Part shown: positions 54,455-62,749 of the stretch, piece after piece
Numbering within the stretch: position 1 is the stretch's first letter
Layout of the letters: every line of letters starts with the position of its first letter
DNA from: DAIDKA01 sp035487155
GTDB taxonomy: Bacteria; Pseudomonadota; Gammaproteobacteria; Steroidobacterales; Steroidobacteraceae
Length of the DNA: 64,000 bases
Reading direction: 5' to 3'
Assembly (NCBI GenBank): GCA_035487155.1
Contig: DATHMK010000086.1
Coordinates: forward strand, 52,120-116,119
Translations under genes and position numbers: made by a program
Notes under the pieces: model-generated
What the model was told of the DNA's origin: nothing
What the model saw: only the letters and a program-made list of their open reading frames with translations
Database searches by the model: none

Positions 54455-56761
54455 GTGCGTTACGCAGCCTTCTTGATCCTCGGCTTTTCCGCGGCCCACG
54501 CCGGGCCGCTGGCGGTGCTCGATCGCTACGGCGCCTATATCTCCATCGAGCCCTATGCTCCCAATGTGGTGCGCGTCACCCTCAGCGACGAGCGCGACCG
54601 GGCCGCCGATAAACCCGGCTACGGCTTCATAGCGGACAGTGACGCCAGGGGTTGGACGCATACCACCGGCCCGGCCGGCGATCGGTTCAGCGCCGCGGGC
54701 CTCAGCGTCGAGGTCGCGCCACAGACACGGCCCGCCCCCCCCGACCAGATGTCCCGCTATTTCGCGCCTTCGCTGCCTCCGGTGGTCATCACCCTGCGCG
54801 GCCAGACTGGCGAAGTGCTGACTCAGATGAGCGGTTGGGAGAAGGTTCCGCACGTGGTCGCCGGTGAGAGGACCTACAAGGTGGGCGCCAGCTTCACCAC
54901 CACGCCGGATGAGCACTACTACGGCCTGGGCCAGAACCAGGAGGGAATACTTGACTATCGGGGCCGCACCGTCGATTGCAAGCACAACTACGATGCCCCG
55001 GCCGGTGAGAGCGTGTGCGTACCCTTCATGGTCACCAACCGCGGTTATGGCATCGTCTGGGACAATCCCTCCGACACCCGTATTTCGGCCGCGGTCAACG
55101 GTTCGACCCATTGGCAGTCAGAAGTCGGTGAGCGCGTTTCGTTCTTCGTGATCACGGGCAAGACCACCGACGAACTCTACGCGGGCTATCGGCAGGTGAG
55201 CGGAACCACGCCCTTGCCGCCGAAGGCTGCCTTTGGTCTCATCCAAAGCAAGGCCCGCTATGCCAGTCAACAGGAGATTCTGGATGTCGCCCACGGCTAT
55301 CGCAGCCGAGGCTATCCGCTGGATGTCATGGTGCTCGACTGGTTCTACTGGACGCGGATGGGCCAGCTGGACATCGATCCGGTGGCCTTCCCTGACCCGG
55401 ATGCCATGAACAGGACGCTCCACGAGGAGGGCTATCGCAGCCTGATCAGCGTGTGGCCAAGGTTCGAAAAGGAGTCGCGCTACTATAATTTTCTGGCGCA
55501 GAAGGGCTGGCTGCTGAAGGACAAGAACGGCGATCCCGTCGATGGTCTGGCCGAGCGCAGCGACCGCGCCGGTGCCCTGATAGATTCCACCAATCCCGAC
55601 GCTCGCGCCTGGTATTGGTCAAAGATCCGGGACAACATCGCCGCGCGCGGCTTCGACTGGTTCTGGCTGGATGAGACCGAGCCGGATCTGGTGCCGGATG
55701 GATTCTTTTACTCGATTGGCTCCGGCGACCGCTATCACAATGTGTTCCCGCTGCTGCATGTGCAGGGCGTGGCCGAGGGCTCGCGGCGCGATCGACCCAA
55801 TGTTCGCAGCCTGATCCTGGCGCGCGCCGCCTATATCGGCGCTCAGCGCAGCGGAGCCCTGTTCTGGTCCTCCGACATCAAGCCGAGCTGGGAGGCCTTG
55901 CGCCGCCAGGTGCCGACGGGTCTGGATTTCACCGCCGCGGGCCTCGCCTACTGGGGTAACGATATCGGTGGCTGGCAACCCCTGCCGGGGGAACACAAGG
56001 CCGAGCGAGCGCTTTTGATCGACCCTGCCGAAGCACGCGATACGGTTGGCGGTGATGATGACTATCCAGAGCTGATGGTGCGTTGGTTCGAGTACGGGAC
56101 CTTCCTGCCGACCTTGCGCCTGCACGGTGACCGCAAGCACACCGAGATCTGGGCCTATGGCAAGCAGGCCGAAGCTGTTATGGCCCAGTATCTGCGACTG
56201 CGTTACAGCCTGATCCCCTATCTCTATAGCCTGGGTCACGAAACCTATGAGACCGGCGCGCCGTTCATGCGTGCCTTGTTCATGGACTTCCCCGACGATG
56301 CTGCGGTCAGCAATCTCGGCGACGAATACATGCTGGGTCCGGCATTGCTGGTGGCGCCTGTGACCGAGCAGGGAGTGACCCGCCGCGCGGTCTATCTGCC
56401 CAAAGGGACCGACTGGTATGACTTCTGGAGCAACCAGAAATACGCGGGCGGCCAGACCGTTACCGCGCTCGCCCCCATCGACCGGATTCCGGTGTTCATA
56501 CGCGCCGGCTCCATTTTGCCGCTGGGCGCTCAGGTGCCCAGCACTGCAACCCATCAAGGCCTGAGTGAGCTGCGTATCTATCCCGGCCACGATGCGCACT
56601 TCGTCCTGTATGACGATGACGGGACGACCTATGGCTATGAAAAGGGACAAGGCAGGACCGCGACGCTGATCTGGAACCAGGTCACCGGCAAGGTTTCCCT
56701 GACAGGCGACGCCGGGATGGTCGGTGATCTTGCTCACCTGACCCGGGTCGTCGGACCCTGA
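54455..56761 (+). CDS. Exported GH31 alpha-xylosidase/alpha-glucosidase-like enzyme
   Basis: A 768-residue protein with a GTG start three bases after the esterase stop and a short signal peptide (FLILGFSAAHA). The N-terminal galactose-mutarotase-like domain has YYGLGQNQEG and LVTNRGYGIVWDNPSDT-like features. The barrel shows VMVLDWFYWTRMG, the nucleophile D406 in WFWLDETEPD, the acid/base D474 in FWSSDIKPSWEAL, and YWGNDIGGW. The DETEPD context is that of the alpha-xylosidase (Xyl31-type) branch rather than the WxDMNEP of alpha-glucosidases. C-terminal beta domains follow (LLVAPVTEQGVTRR). It would release alpha-linked xylose from xyloglucan oligosaccharides. The substrate is inferred from the motif. 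Confidence 0.9.
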   Translation: MRYAAFLILGFSAAHAGPLAVLDRYGAYISIEPYAPNVVRVTLSDERDRAADKPGYGFIADSDARGWTHTTGPAGDRFSAAGLSVEVAPQTRPAPPDQMSRYFAPSLPPVVITLRGQTGEVLTQMSGWEKVPHVVAGERTYKVGASFTTTPDEHYYGLGQNQEGILDYRGRTVDCKHNYDAPAGESVCVPFMVTNRGYGIVWDNPSDTRISAAVNGSTHWQSEVGERVSFFVITGKTTDELYAGYRQVSGTTPLPPKAAFGLIQSKARYASQQEILDVAHGYRSRGYPLDVMVLDWFYWTRMGQLDIDPVAFPDPDAMNRTLHEEGYRSLISVWPRFEKESRYYNFLAQKGWLLKDKNGDPVDGLAERSDRAGALIDSTNPDARAWYWSKIRDNIAARGFDWFWLDETEPDLVPDGFFYSIGSGDRYHNVFPLLHVQGVAEGSRRDRPNVRSLILARAAYIGAQRSGALFWSSDIKPSWEALRRQVPTGLDFTAAGLAYWGNDIGGWQPLPGEHKAERALLIDPAEARDTVGGDDDYPELMVRWFEYGTFLPTLRLHGDRKHTEIWAYGKQAEAVMAQYLRLRYSLIPYLYSLGHETYETGAPFMRALFMDFPDDAAVSNLGDEYMLGPALLVAPVTEQGVTRRAVYLPKGTDWYDFWSNQKYAGGQTVTALAPIDRIPVFIRAGSILPLGAQVPSTATHQGLSELRIYPGHDAHFVLYDDDGTTYGYEKGQGRTATLIWNQVTGKVSLTGDAGMVGDLAHLTRVVGP

Positions 56762-56791
56762 GGATATGGCTTGGGGTGCGCGACCTTAATT

Positions 56792-56808
56792 ATGTTAAAT
56801 AATAACAT
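56792..56808. repeat. AT-rich inverted repeat after the GH31 gene
   Basis: Arms ATGTTA and TAACAT, five bases apart, lie 30 bases past the GH31 stop in an AT-rich patch of otherwise GC-rich DNA. It could form part of a promoter for the downstream stress genes or a transcription end. No other support is seen. The rest of the 270 bases before the ElaB-like gene shows no gene. Confidence 0.3.
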
Positions 56809-57031
56809 TGGCCCCCGTTGCCGCGCCGGGGCGCCTCCCCTGCGTCGACGCACTTTTCACCTGCTGCTGCCGCACGGCGGCGCCGGACACCCTGGGAGTG
56901 ACGCGCCGCCGTAACGGGTGGGTCCCAGCCATGTAGGCGTGTGGAAGCCTCGAACCGCCGCCATCCCTACAGACCCCTGGCAAGGCAACCCCGATACTGC
57001 TTGCAGTCGCCACCATGATGCGGAGATACGC

Positions 57032-57403
57032 ATGACTGCCAAAACTGCTGCCGCCGATTCGCCCGACATCCTCTCGCAGGTGAAATCCTCCGCATCTGAC
57101 TTGGGCGAGGCCGCCGCCGAGGAAATCGATAACCGTCGCCGTGCCGCCGCTGCCGGAATCAAATCCGCCGCGAAGAGCCTGCACGAGAAAGCCGACGACC
57201 TGCCCGGTGGGGCGCGGGTCGCCGACGTCGCACACGGCGCTGCGGACAAACTGAACTCGACGGCAAACTACATCCGCCGGCGCAATTTGACGGCGATGGC
57301 CCGGGATGTGAAGAAGGTCGTGAAGGACAATCCGGTCCCTGCCCTTGTCGGCGCCGCAGCACTCGGGTATTTGCTGGCGAAGGTATTCGCCAGTCGGGAT
57401 TAG
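57032..57403 (+). CDS. ElaB/YqjD-like DUF883 membrane-anchored protein
   Basis: A 123-residue protein. The first 95 residues are highly charged and helical, of coiled-coil character (QVKSSASDLGEAAAEEIDNRRRAAAAGIKSAAKSLHEKADDL), and the C-terminus is one membrane helix of the DUF883 type (VKDNPVPALVGAAALGYLLAKVF). E. coli ElaB and YqjD are tail-anchored, ribosome-binding or membrane-stress proteins expressed in stationary phase. The ATG at 57032 removes an upstream extension that has no matching features. The next gene, a small membrane protein, lies 34 bases downstream and appears to be its partner. Confidence 0.8.
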   Translation: MTAKTAAADSPDILSQVKSSASDLGEAAAEEIDNRRRAAAAGIKSAAKSLHEKADDLPGGARVADVAHGAADKLNSTANYIRRRNLTAMARDVKKVVKDNPVPALVGAAALGYLLAKVFASRD

Positions 57404-57437
57404 CGCCGGCCGGAATGGATCAGGTCATCTCGGTCCA

Positions 57438-57797
57438 ATGAAGCCACACCGTCACAATCCAGGCGCGGACGCGCGTGCGCCTGGGCAGGCAGCGGACTGG
57501 CGCGCTCGGTTTGAGCACTCACCGACATTGTTCCTGGCCGCCGCCCTGGGCGGTGGCTTACTGATGGGTATCGCCAGCAATGATCGCAAGCCCCGTACTG
57601 CCCCCCGGCGGCTGCGCGAGCCGCAGAGGCCACCGAAGCGCAGGGCTCTGAGCTGGGATTGGAATGACTCAGTCGGGGTGGTCAAAAGCGTACTGATTGG
57701 CATAGCAATCACGCAGGCGAAGAAAGTGCTGTTCAGCCCGGCGCCCCCGCAAGGCACTGGCGCAGCGGACACCGCCCCCGATTCCGCAAGGCATTGA
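57438..57797 (+). CDS. Small membrane protein, hypothetical
   Basis: A 119-residue protein starting at MKPHRHNPG. It has a hydrophilic N-terminus, one strong hydrophobic helix (PTLFLAAALGGGLLMGIAS, residues about 30-48), a basic Pro/Arg-rich middle (KPRTAPRRLREPQRPPKRR) and a second weakly hydrophobic stretch (VGVVKSVLIGIAITQAKKVLF). I do not recognise a family. The arrangement (soluble head, glycine-rich helix) recalls proteins encoded beside DUF883/YqjD genes in proteobacteria, where small phage-holin-like and hypothetical membrane proteins are usual neighbours. A function cannot be assigned. Confidence 0.6.
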   Translation: MKPHRHNPGADARAPGQAADWRARFEHSPTLFLAAALGGGLLMGIASNDRKPRTAPRRLREPQRPPKRRALSWDWNDSVGVVKSVLIGIAITQAKKVLFSPAPPQGTGAADTAPDSARH

Positions 57798-57798
57798 G

Positions 57799-57815
57799 GG
57801 CGCGGATCGCGCCCG
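57799..57815 (+). terminator. Probable terminator hairpin after the small membrane protein gene
   Basis: GGGCGCG and CGCGCCC pair perfectly around a three-base loop, starting two bases after the stop codon. The following bases are GGGCGCTGCGCGTTCC, not a U-run, so it is a GC-rich stem of uncertain strength rather than a canonical terminator. Confidence 0.4.
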
Positions 57816-57999
57816 GGCGCTGCGCGTTCCTTTCCTACATCCAGCTTACAAAGTTGATTCGTCAACCCTGCCTTTGATTGCTGAAGGCTGTCACACAGTT
57901 GTCAGTCAGAAAGAAGATTCAAAGATCTTGAAACCCAAACGGGGCGCCGGGCGCACTCACCGCCGTACGAATGCTTCCAATCATTCAAGGGGAGTTATC

Positions 58000-59184
58000 A
58001 TGCGCTCGCTTATCCGTAACATAGTCGCTGCAGCCGCCATCACCGTTGCCGCGGTCCCGGCAACGGTTCTCGCCGATGACGACGACTCGTCATTGCACCG
58101 CGATCAGTATGTGGTCACGCCACTCGTCTCGAACCTCGCGGACAAGGCCGCTACTCAAGATCCGGTATTGCAGGATGCCTGGGGAATTGCATTCACCCCG
58201 GCGGGGAGCCCCTACTGGGTCAACGACAATCAGACGGGCTGCTCCACGCTATATCTTGGCAATGGCACGAAGATCGGCCTGCAGGTTTCCATTCCGCTGC
58301 CCGGCAATGTGATTGCGGCGGGTTCGTGTCATGCGGTGGATCCGCGCAATCCTCCCAACCCGGCTCCGGCCGCGCCCACCGGTATCATCTGGAATCCCTC
58401 CGCGTCCTTCCTCGTGCCCGGCACGACGATACCGGCCGTGTTCATCTTCGACACCGAGGACGGGACTCTCTCCGCCTGGGCAGGCGGACTGACCCCGGCG
58501 ACCAATGCGGTGCTGGCGGTCGACAACTCGATGACCCCGAGCGCCGCTGCGGGCGCCGTCTACAAGGGTCTGGTATTTGGCCTGAGCGCCAAGGGGGGCT
58601 TGCTGTATGCGACTAACTTCCGCGGCGGCACGGTAGATGTCTTCGGACCGAGTGCCTCGGGCGGCCTGTACACGCCAGTGACCACCGACGGCGGCTTCGT
58701 GGATCCGCAGATGCCGTCTGACTATGCGCCATTTGGCATTGCCAACATTGACGGTGATCTGTTTGTCTCTTATGCCAAGCAGAATTCGGCCAAGCACGAC
58801 GACGTGGCTGGTCTGGGACATGGGTTTGTCGATGTATTCGATACCGACGGCCATCTGCTGCGGCGGTTCGCAAGTCGCGGCACGCTCGATTCGCCCTGGG
58901 GCATGACGCGAGCATCGTTCGCATTCGGTCGCTTCAGCGGCAAGATCCTGATCGGCAACTTCGGCAATGGCCACATCAGCGTTTTCGACAACGACGGGCG
59001 GTTCATCGAGGAGCTGAACGATGCCCACGACAGACCGATCGCCATTGACGGACTGTGGGACTTGACGCTGGGCGGCGGCGGCAGCTCCAGCTCCGACACG
59101 TTGTATTTCTCGGCCGGTCCCAACGGCGAGACCAACGGCCTGTTCGGAACCATTACCCCCGCACCCATTCCTTCCGGATACTGA
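58000..59184 (+). CDS. Exported TIGR03118-family beta-propeller protein
   Basis: A 394-residue protein. The ATG at 58000 has AAGGGGAG upstream and opens a signal peptide (RNIVAAAAITVAAVPATVLA) followed by an acidic DDDDSS patch. The body matches the TIGR03118 type: DAWGIAFTPAGSPYWVNDNQTG, GIIWNPSASFLV, AVFIFDTEDGTLSAW, YKGLVFGLSAKGGLLYATNFRGGTVDVFG, and a later GFVDVFDTDGHLLRRFASRGTLDSPWGM blade. Repeats every 45-60 residues fit a beta-propeller like those of NHL/SMP-30-type proteins. Many homologues have a PEP-CTERM sorting tail; none is visible here (the end is APIPSGY). Function unknown; it is exported and solitary, closed by a strong hairpin. Confidence 0.85.
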   Translation: MRSLIRNIVAAAAITVAAVPATVLADDDDSSLHRDQYVVTPLVSNLADKAATQDPVLQDAWGIAFTPAGSPYWVNDNQTGCSTLYLGNGTKIGLQVSIPLPGNVIAAGSCHAVDPRNPPNPAPAAPTGIIWNPSASFLVPGTTIPAVFIFDTEDGTLSAWAGGLTPATNAVLAVDNSMTPSAAAGAVYKGLVFGLSAKGGLLYATNFRGGTVDVFGPSASGGLYTPVTTDGGFVDPQMPSDYAPFGIANIDGDLFVSYAKQNSAKHDDVAGLGHGFVDVFDTDGHLLRRFASRGTLDSPWGMTRASFAFGRFSGKILIGNFGNGHISVFDNDGRFIEELNDAHDRPIAIDGLWDLTLGGGGSSSSDTLYFSAGPNGETNGLFGTITPAPIPSGY

Positions 59185-59199
59185 AGCGAATCCGCAAAC

Positions 59200-59242
59200 G
59201 GGGCCCCGGGCGATGCGCGCTGCGCATTCGCCCCGGGGCCCC
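59200..59242. terminator. Bidirectional terminator between TIGR03118-like and LysR genes
   Basis: Long GC-rich arms (GGGGCCCCGGG-CGA-TGCGC against its complement at 59222-59242, with two small bulges and a two-base loop) form one of the strongest hairpins in the window. It sits between two convergent genes, whose stops are 63 bases apart. It is followed by CTCTT. Its symmetry suits termination in both directions. Confidence 0.65.
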
Positions 59243-59247
59243 GCCTC

Positions 59248-60144
59248 TTACCTGGCATCAGCGGGAGCCGCGCCCCGGGCCGCATGCATGACCAGTTCGA
59301 CGGTGCTGCGAACCAGAACGGATAAAGGGCGTTGGGCCGCCGTTCCCACCACCAGTTGACTGGTGATGGCAGGCGCGGTGATCCGGGCCGTCTGCAAGCC
59401 GGCACCTTCCGGAATGGTGTTGCGCGCCAGAATGCCGTAGCCAAACCCTTGCTGGATCAGCTGCAGAATCGCCTCAATCGTGTCGATCTCCTGGGCAATC
59501 GTCAGGGGCACCTTGCGTCGAGCGCAGACCTCCTCGATCAGGTTACGGACCGGATGTGGGCGCGCCGGGAGAATCAGCGCATAGCGATGCAGGTCGCGCA
59601 GCCTGATTGTGCGGGTCGCGAGCGTGCGGCCGCGGGCGCCGACCAGGTGCAAATCCTCCGCATACACCGGCTGGCAGTGCAGTTGCGGGGTCGCGGTGGG
59701 ATTGTTGAGCAGTCCAAGGTCCACGCGCCCGAGCAATATCCAGTCGGTGATGGCCGCCGTAGGGCCTTCGACGATGCGGATGGCGGCGCGCGGGTATGCC
59801 TCCCGGAACCCGATCACCAGGCGCGCGGCCAGCTTGCTGGCGATTCTCGGAGGTAGGCCCACCACGACCTGCCCCACCGGCGCTGCATCATCGGCATGCA
59901 ACTCCTCCTTCGCCGCCTCCAGCTGCCGCAGGATTCCGGCGCTGCGCGCCAGAAACCGTTCACCGGCCGGCGTGGGTGTGACGCCGCGGCCGTTTCGATG
60001 CAGCAGATGGCGACCCAACTCGATCTCCAGGTGTCGCACCTGGCGGCTGAGCGCCGATTGCGAGCTCTCCAGCGCAATCGCGGCCTTGGAGAAGCTTGCC
60101 AGCTCCGCTACCCGCACGAACGCCTGCAGCTGCTTCACGTCCAC
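59248..60144 (-). CDS. LysR-family transcriptional regulator
   Basis: A 298-residue regulator from the GTG at 60144 (VDVKQLQAFVRVAELASFSKAA); an ATG at 60174 would add ten residues but would place the start inside the palindrome at 60164-60184. The winged helix holds SFSKAAIALESSQSALSRQVRHLEIELGRHLLHRNGRGVTPTPAGE, followed by the linker helix and the two-lobe effector domain (VVVGLPPRIASKLAARLV, DLGLLNNPTATPQLH). LysR regulators are usually divergent from the genes they control. Here those are the MFS transporter and cytochrome P450. The inducer would be a small molecule handled by those proteins. Confidence 0.9.
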   Translation of the reverse strand: MDVKQLQAFVRVAELASFSKAAIALESSQSALSRQVRHLEIELGRHLLHRNGRGVTPTPAGERFLARSAGILRQLEAAKEELHADDAAPVGQVVVGLPPRIASKLAARLVIGFREAYPRAAIRIVEGPTAAITDWILLGRVDLGLLNNPTATPQLHCQPVYAEDLHLVGARGRTLATRTIRLRDLHRYALILPARPHPVRNLIEEVCARRKVPLTIAQEIDTIEAILQLIQQGFGYGILARNTIPEGAGLQTARITAPAITSQLVVGTAAQRPLSVLVRSTVELVMHAARGAAPADAR

Positions 60145-60163
60145 GGCACGATCCCCAGGTTGA

Positions 60164-60184
60164 GATATGCGCATTCAGCATATC
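60164..60184. promoter_or_regulatory. LysR-type operator palindrome between the regulator and MFS-P450 genes
   Basis: GATATGC at 60164-60170 and GCATATC at 60178-60184 form 7-base arms separated by seven bases, a LysR-box arrangement (T-N11-A type). The site is about 20 bases upstream of the regulator's GTG and 80 upstream of the transporter start, fitting autoregulation with divergent activation. Confidence 0.5.
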
Positions 60185-60265
60185 AGATGCGTTCATATCG
60201 AGCTTTTCATTGTATTTCGAAACCCTCAAAGTAATCGTCCTGGCGGGCTTGGAGGGCGAGCCATA

Positions 60266-61558
60266 GTGGGCGAGGAGGGCCGTTCGGCGTGGGTGAAGGT
60301 CCGCATTCGGGTGCTGCTGCCCATGTTGCTCCTCACCGTGCTGAGTTCCCTTGATCGGGTGAATATCAGCTTCGCCGCGCTGCAGATGAACCCGGCGCTG
60401 GGACTGTCCGCCGAACAATACGGGATCGCGGTGGGCGTCTTCTTCTTTGCCTACCTGCTGTTCCAGTTCCCCAGCATGTGGTTGCAGCGCCGCCTGGGCA
60501 CGCGAGCCTGGATCCTGTGTATCGGCGTCTCCTGGGGTGTCATTGCCATGGCGATGGCCCTGATCCACAGCCGCACGGGACTGTACGCGCTGCGGTTTGC
60601 GCTGGGCGTGGCCGAAGCGGGTTTTGCCCCCGGCGTCGTCTATTACTGCAGCAGCTGGTTGCCGCGCCGGTATCGGGCGGCGGCAATCACGACGACCATG
60701 CTGGCCATTCCAATTTCGGTCGTGATCGGCGGCCCCCTGTCAGGCTGGCTGCTGTCCCATTCCAATCCCCTGCATCTGTCGGCTTGGCGCTGGATGATGC
60801 TGGTGGAAGGTCTGCCCACCATCGTCGTGGCGGCTCTGGCCTATTGGCTGATCGCCAACCGGCTGGAGGACGCTGCGTGGCTGAGCGAGGCTGAGCGAGG
60901 CTGGCTGCGCAAGCAGCTGCAGACCGAGAGCGAACAATTCTCAATGGTCGTTGACCGCCACGATACGGTGGGCAGGATGATGCTCTCGGCCGCGGTGTGG
61001 AAGGTCGCCGCCATCTGGTTCGTCTTGCTGCTGGGCTCCAATGGCATCCTGTTCTGGCTGCCTCTGGTATTGAAGCAGTTTTCCGGGCGCGGGGACCTTG
61101 CGGTCGGGGTCATGAGCGCCGTGCCCTGGCTGGGTCTGGGAATTGGGCTGCTCGCCAATGCCTGGCATTCTGACCGAACCCAGGAACGATGCTGGCACGT
61201 GGCCGGCGCGATGCTGCTCGGAGGACTCGGCCTCGCATCAGCCGCTGCGTATGGTGCCCAGGGATTGAGTCTGGCCTTGTTGTTCGTCACAGGCTTCGGC
61301 ATTGGCGCCGCGCAGGGAGCCTTCTGGGCCATTCCCGGCAATCTGTGGAGCGGCGCCGTGCTCGGCGCGGCTATCACCACCGTCAATCTGCTGGGTAACC
61401 TGGCGAGCCTCCTTGGTCCCTATCTCATCGGCTGGGTGCGCGTACACACCGGTTCCTTTGGGGCGCCCGCCTATGCGCTGGCGGCCTGCCTGGTGCTGGG
61501 TATCTGGCCGCTGCTGTCCAACCGGACATTGATCAACGCAGGAAGGACTGTCGGATGA
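60266..61558 (+). CDS. MFS transporter (ACS/anion-type)
   Basis: From the GTG at 60266, with GGAGGG nine bases upstream, the product has 430 residues. Family marks: LTVLSSLDRVNISFAALQM in helix 1, LFQFPSMWLQRRLGTRAW in the first loop, LRFALGVAEAGFAPGVVYYCSSWLPRRYRAAAI in helices 4-5 and a second-half GFGIGAAQGAFWAIPGNLW. This is the anion:cation symporter group, which carries organic acids. It overlaps the P450 gene by four bases (ATGA), so uptake and oxidation are linked. The divergent LysR gene is its likely regulator. The cargo is unknown; an aromatic or terpenoid acid is a guess consistent with a P450 partner. Confidence 0.9.
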   Translation: MGEEGRSAWVKVRIRVLLPMLLLTVLSSLDRVNISFAALQMNPALGLSAEQYGIAVGVFFFAYLLFQFPSMWLQRRLGTRAWILCIGVSWGVIAMAMALIHSRTGLYALRFALGVAEAGFAPGVVYYCSSWLPRRYRAAAITTTMLAIPISVVIGGPLSGWLLSHSNPLHLSAWRWMMLVEGLPTIVVAALAYWLIANRLEDAAWLSEAERGWLRKQLQTESEQFSMVVDRHDTVGRMMLSAAVWKVAAIWFVLLLGSNGILFWLPLVLKQFSGRGDLAVGVMSAVPWLGLGIGLLANAWHSDRTQERCWHVAGAMLLGGLGLASAAAYGAQGLSLALLFVTGFGIGAAQGAFWAIPGNLWSGAVLGAAITTVNLLGNLASLLGPYLIGWVRVHTGSFGAPAYALAACLVLGIWPLLSNRTLINAGRTVG

Positions 61559-62742
61559 GCACCGAACGGACCGAGGACTTTGACGCCCTGGCTGCGGAGG
61601 ACTTCGACAGCCCCTATGCCGTATTTGCCGACCTGCGCGGCCGCTGTCCGGTCGCCCACAGCGGCGCCTGGGGCGGATTCTGGTCATTCATGCGCTATGT
61701 GGACGTGGCCAGCGCCGCTTCCGACTTCCGGACCTATACGACAACCGTTCAGAATGTCGTGCCCAAACTTGCATTCACCGGGCGCCGGGCACCGTTGCAT
61801 CTGGATCCGCCGGAACACACCGCCTACCGCCGCGCCATCAACCCGCTGCTGACGCCCGCGGCTGTCGAGCCGCTCAGGGGACCGATTCGGCGATTCGCTG
61901 TTGAGTTGCTGACACCGCTTCTGAGGCAGCCGCTGTGCGATATCTGCGAAGACTTTTCCTCGCGCCTGCCGGTGGCGGTGTTTGCCGAATGGATGAACCT
62001 GCCGGTTGAGCTGGTCGGCACCTTGCGTGAGACGGCCCGCGCCTACGTTTACGCGGTGCAACGCTTCAACGGCGAGATGGTCAAGGCAACCAGCTACAAG
62101 CTCTATGACATGGCGCGCACCCTGATCGCGCAGCGCAAACAAACGCCGCTGGACCCGGCTTGCGACATCACCAGCGCCCTGCTGGCGGTCACCGAGGGCG
62201 GCCAGGCGTTGCCTGACGAGATGATCGTCGGTGCGGTGCGCCAGATACTCGTCGTGGGCATCGTTGCACCCAACGTCATGATCGGCAGCATCTGCGTGCA
62301 TTTGTCGCGATTTCCGGACTTGCAGAGGCGGCTGCGCGAGAACCCGCAACTGGTGCCAGGCGCCATTGAAGAATACCTGCGGCTGTTCACGCCCTACCGG
62401 GGCTTCGCGCGCACCCCTACCCGGGACGTCACCGTCAACGATGTGCTGATTCGGCAAGGAGAACCCATCGCGTTGAACTATTCATCGGCAAATCGCGACG
62501 AGTCGGTGTTCCCCCATGCGGATCAATTCATTCTGAATCGCCCGAATATCAAGGATCATCTGGCTTTCGGTCGCGGTCCCCACAACTGTCCGGGCGCGTG
62601 GCTGGCCCGACTCGAGCTGACGATCGCCCTCGAGGAGCTACTGGCGCGGACTCGCCATTTTGAGGTGATCGGACCGGTAGAAGTCACCATGTGCCCGGAG
62701 ATCGGCGCCCTGAGCGTGCCGCTCAGGCTGGAGCCCGCCTGA
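61555..62742 (+). CDS. Cytochrome P450 with atypical I-helix
   Basis: A 395-residue bacterial P450, starting in the four-base overlap with the MFS gene. The heme-ligand loop FGRGPHNCPGAWLAR puts the cysteine at C345, and the ExxR pair is E273/R276 in EEYLRL. The helix-C region HLDPPEHTAYRRAINP is intact. The I-helix, normally AGx(D/E)T(T), reads VVGIVAPN around residues 233-240. The acidic residue and threonine that deliver protons to oxygen are replaced by V237 and A238, with a proline following. The fold is therefore complete, but the usual oxygen-activation machinery is changed. No ferredoxin or reductase gene is beside it. It may use peroxide, a substrate hydroxyl, or catalyse a non-hydroxylating reaction. 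Confidence 0.93.
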   Translation: MSTERTEDFDALAAEDFDSPYAVFADLRGRCPVAHSGAWGGFWSFMRYVDVASAASDFRTYTTTVQNVVPKLAFTGRRAPLHLDPPEHTAYRRAINPLLTPAAVEPLRGPIRRFAVELLTPLLRQPLCDICEDFSSRLPVAVFAEWMNLPVELVGTLRETARAYVYAVQRFNGEMVKATSYKLYDMARTLIAQRKQTPLDPACDITSALLAVTEGGQALPDEMIVGAVRQILVVGIVAPNVMIGSICVHLSRFPDLQRRLRENPQLVPGAIEEYLRLFTPYRGFARTPTRDVTVNDVLIRQGEPIALNYSSANRDESVFPHADQFILNRPNIKDHLAFGRGPHNCPGAWLARLELTIALEELLARTRHFEVIGPVEVTMCPEIGALSVPLRLEPA

Positions 62743-62749
62743 GCAGGGG

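Noticed and set aside
56830..57031. A possible riboswitch-like leader before the ElaB-like gene
   Set aside because: Short GC repeats are present, but I could not fit any known riboswitch core or an anti-terminator pair.
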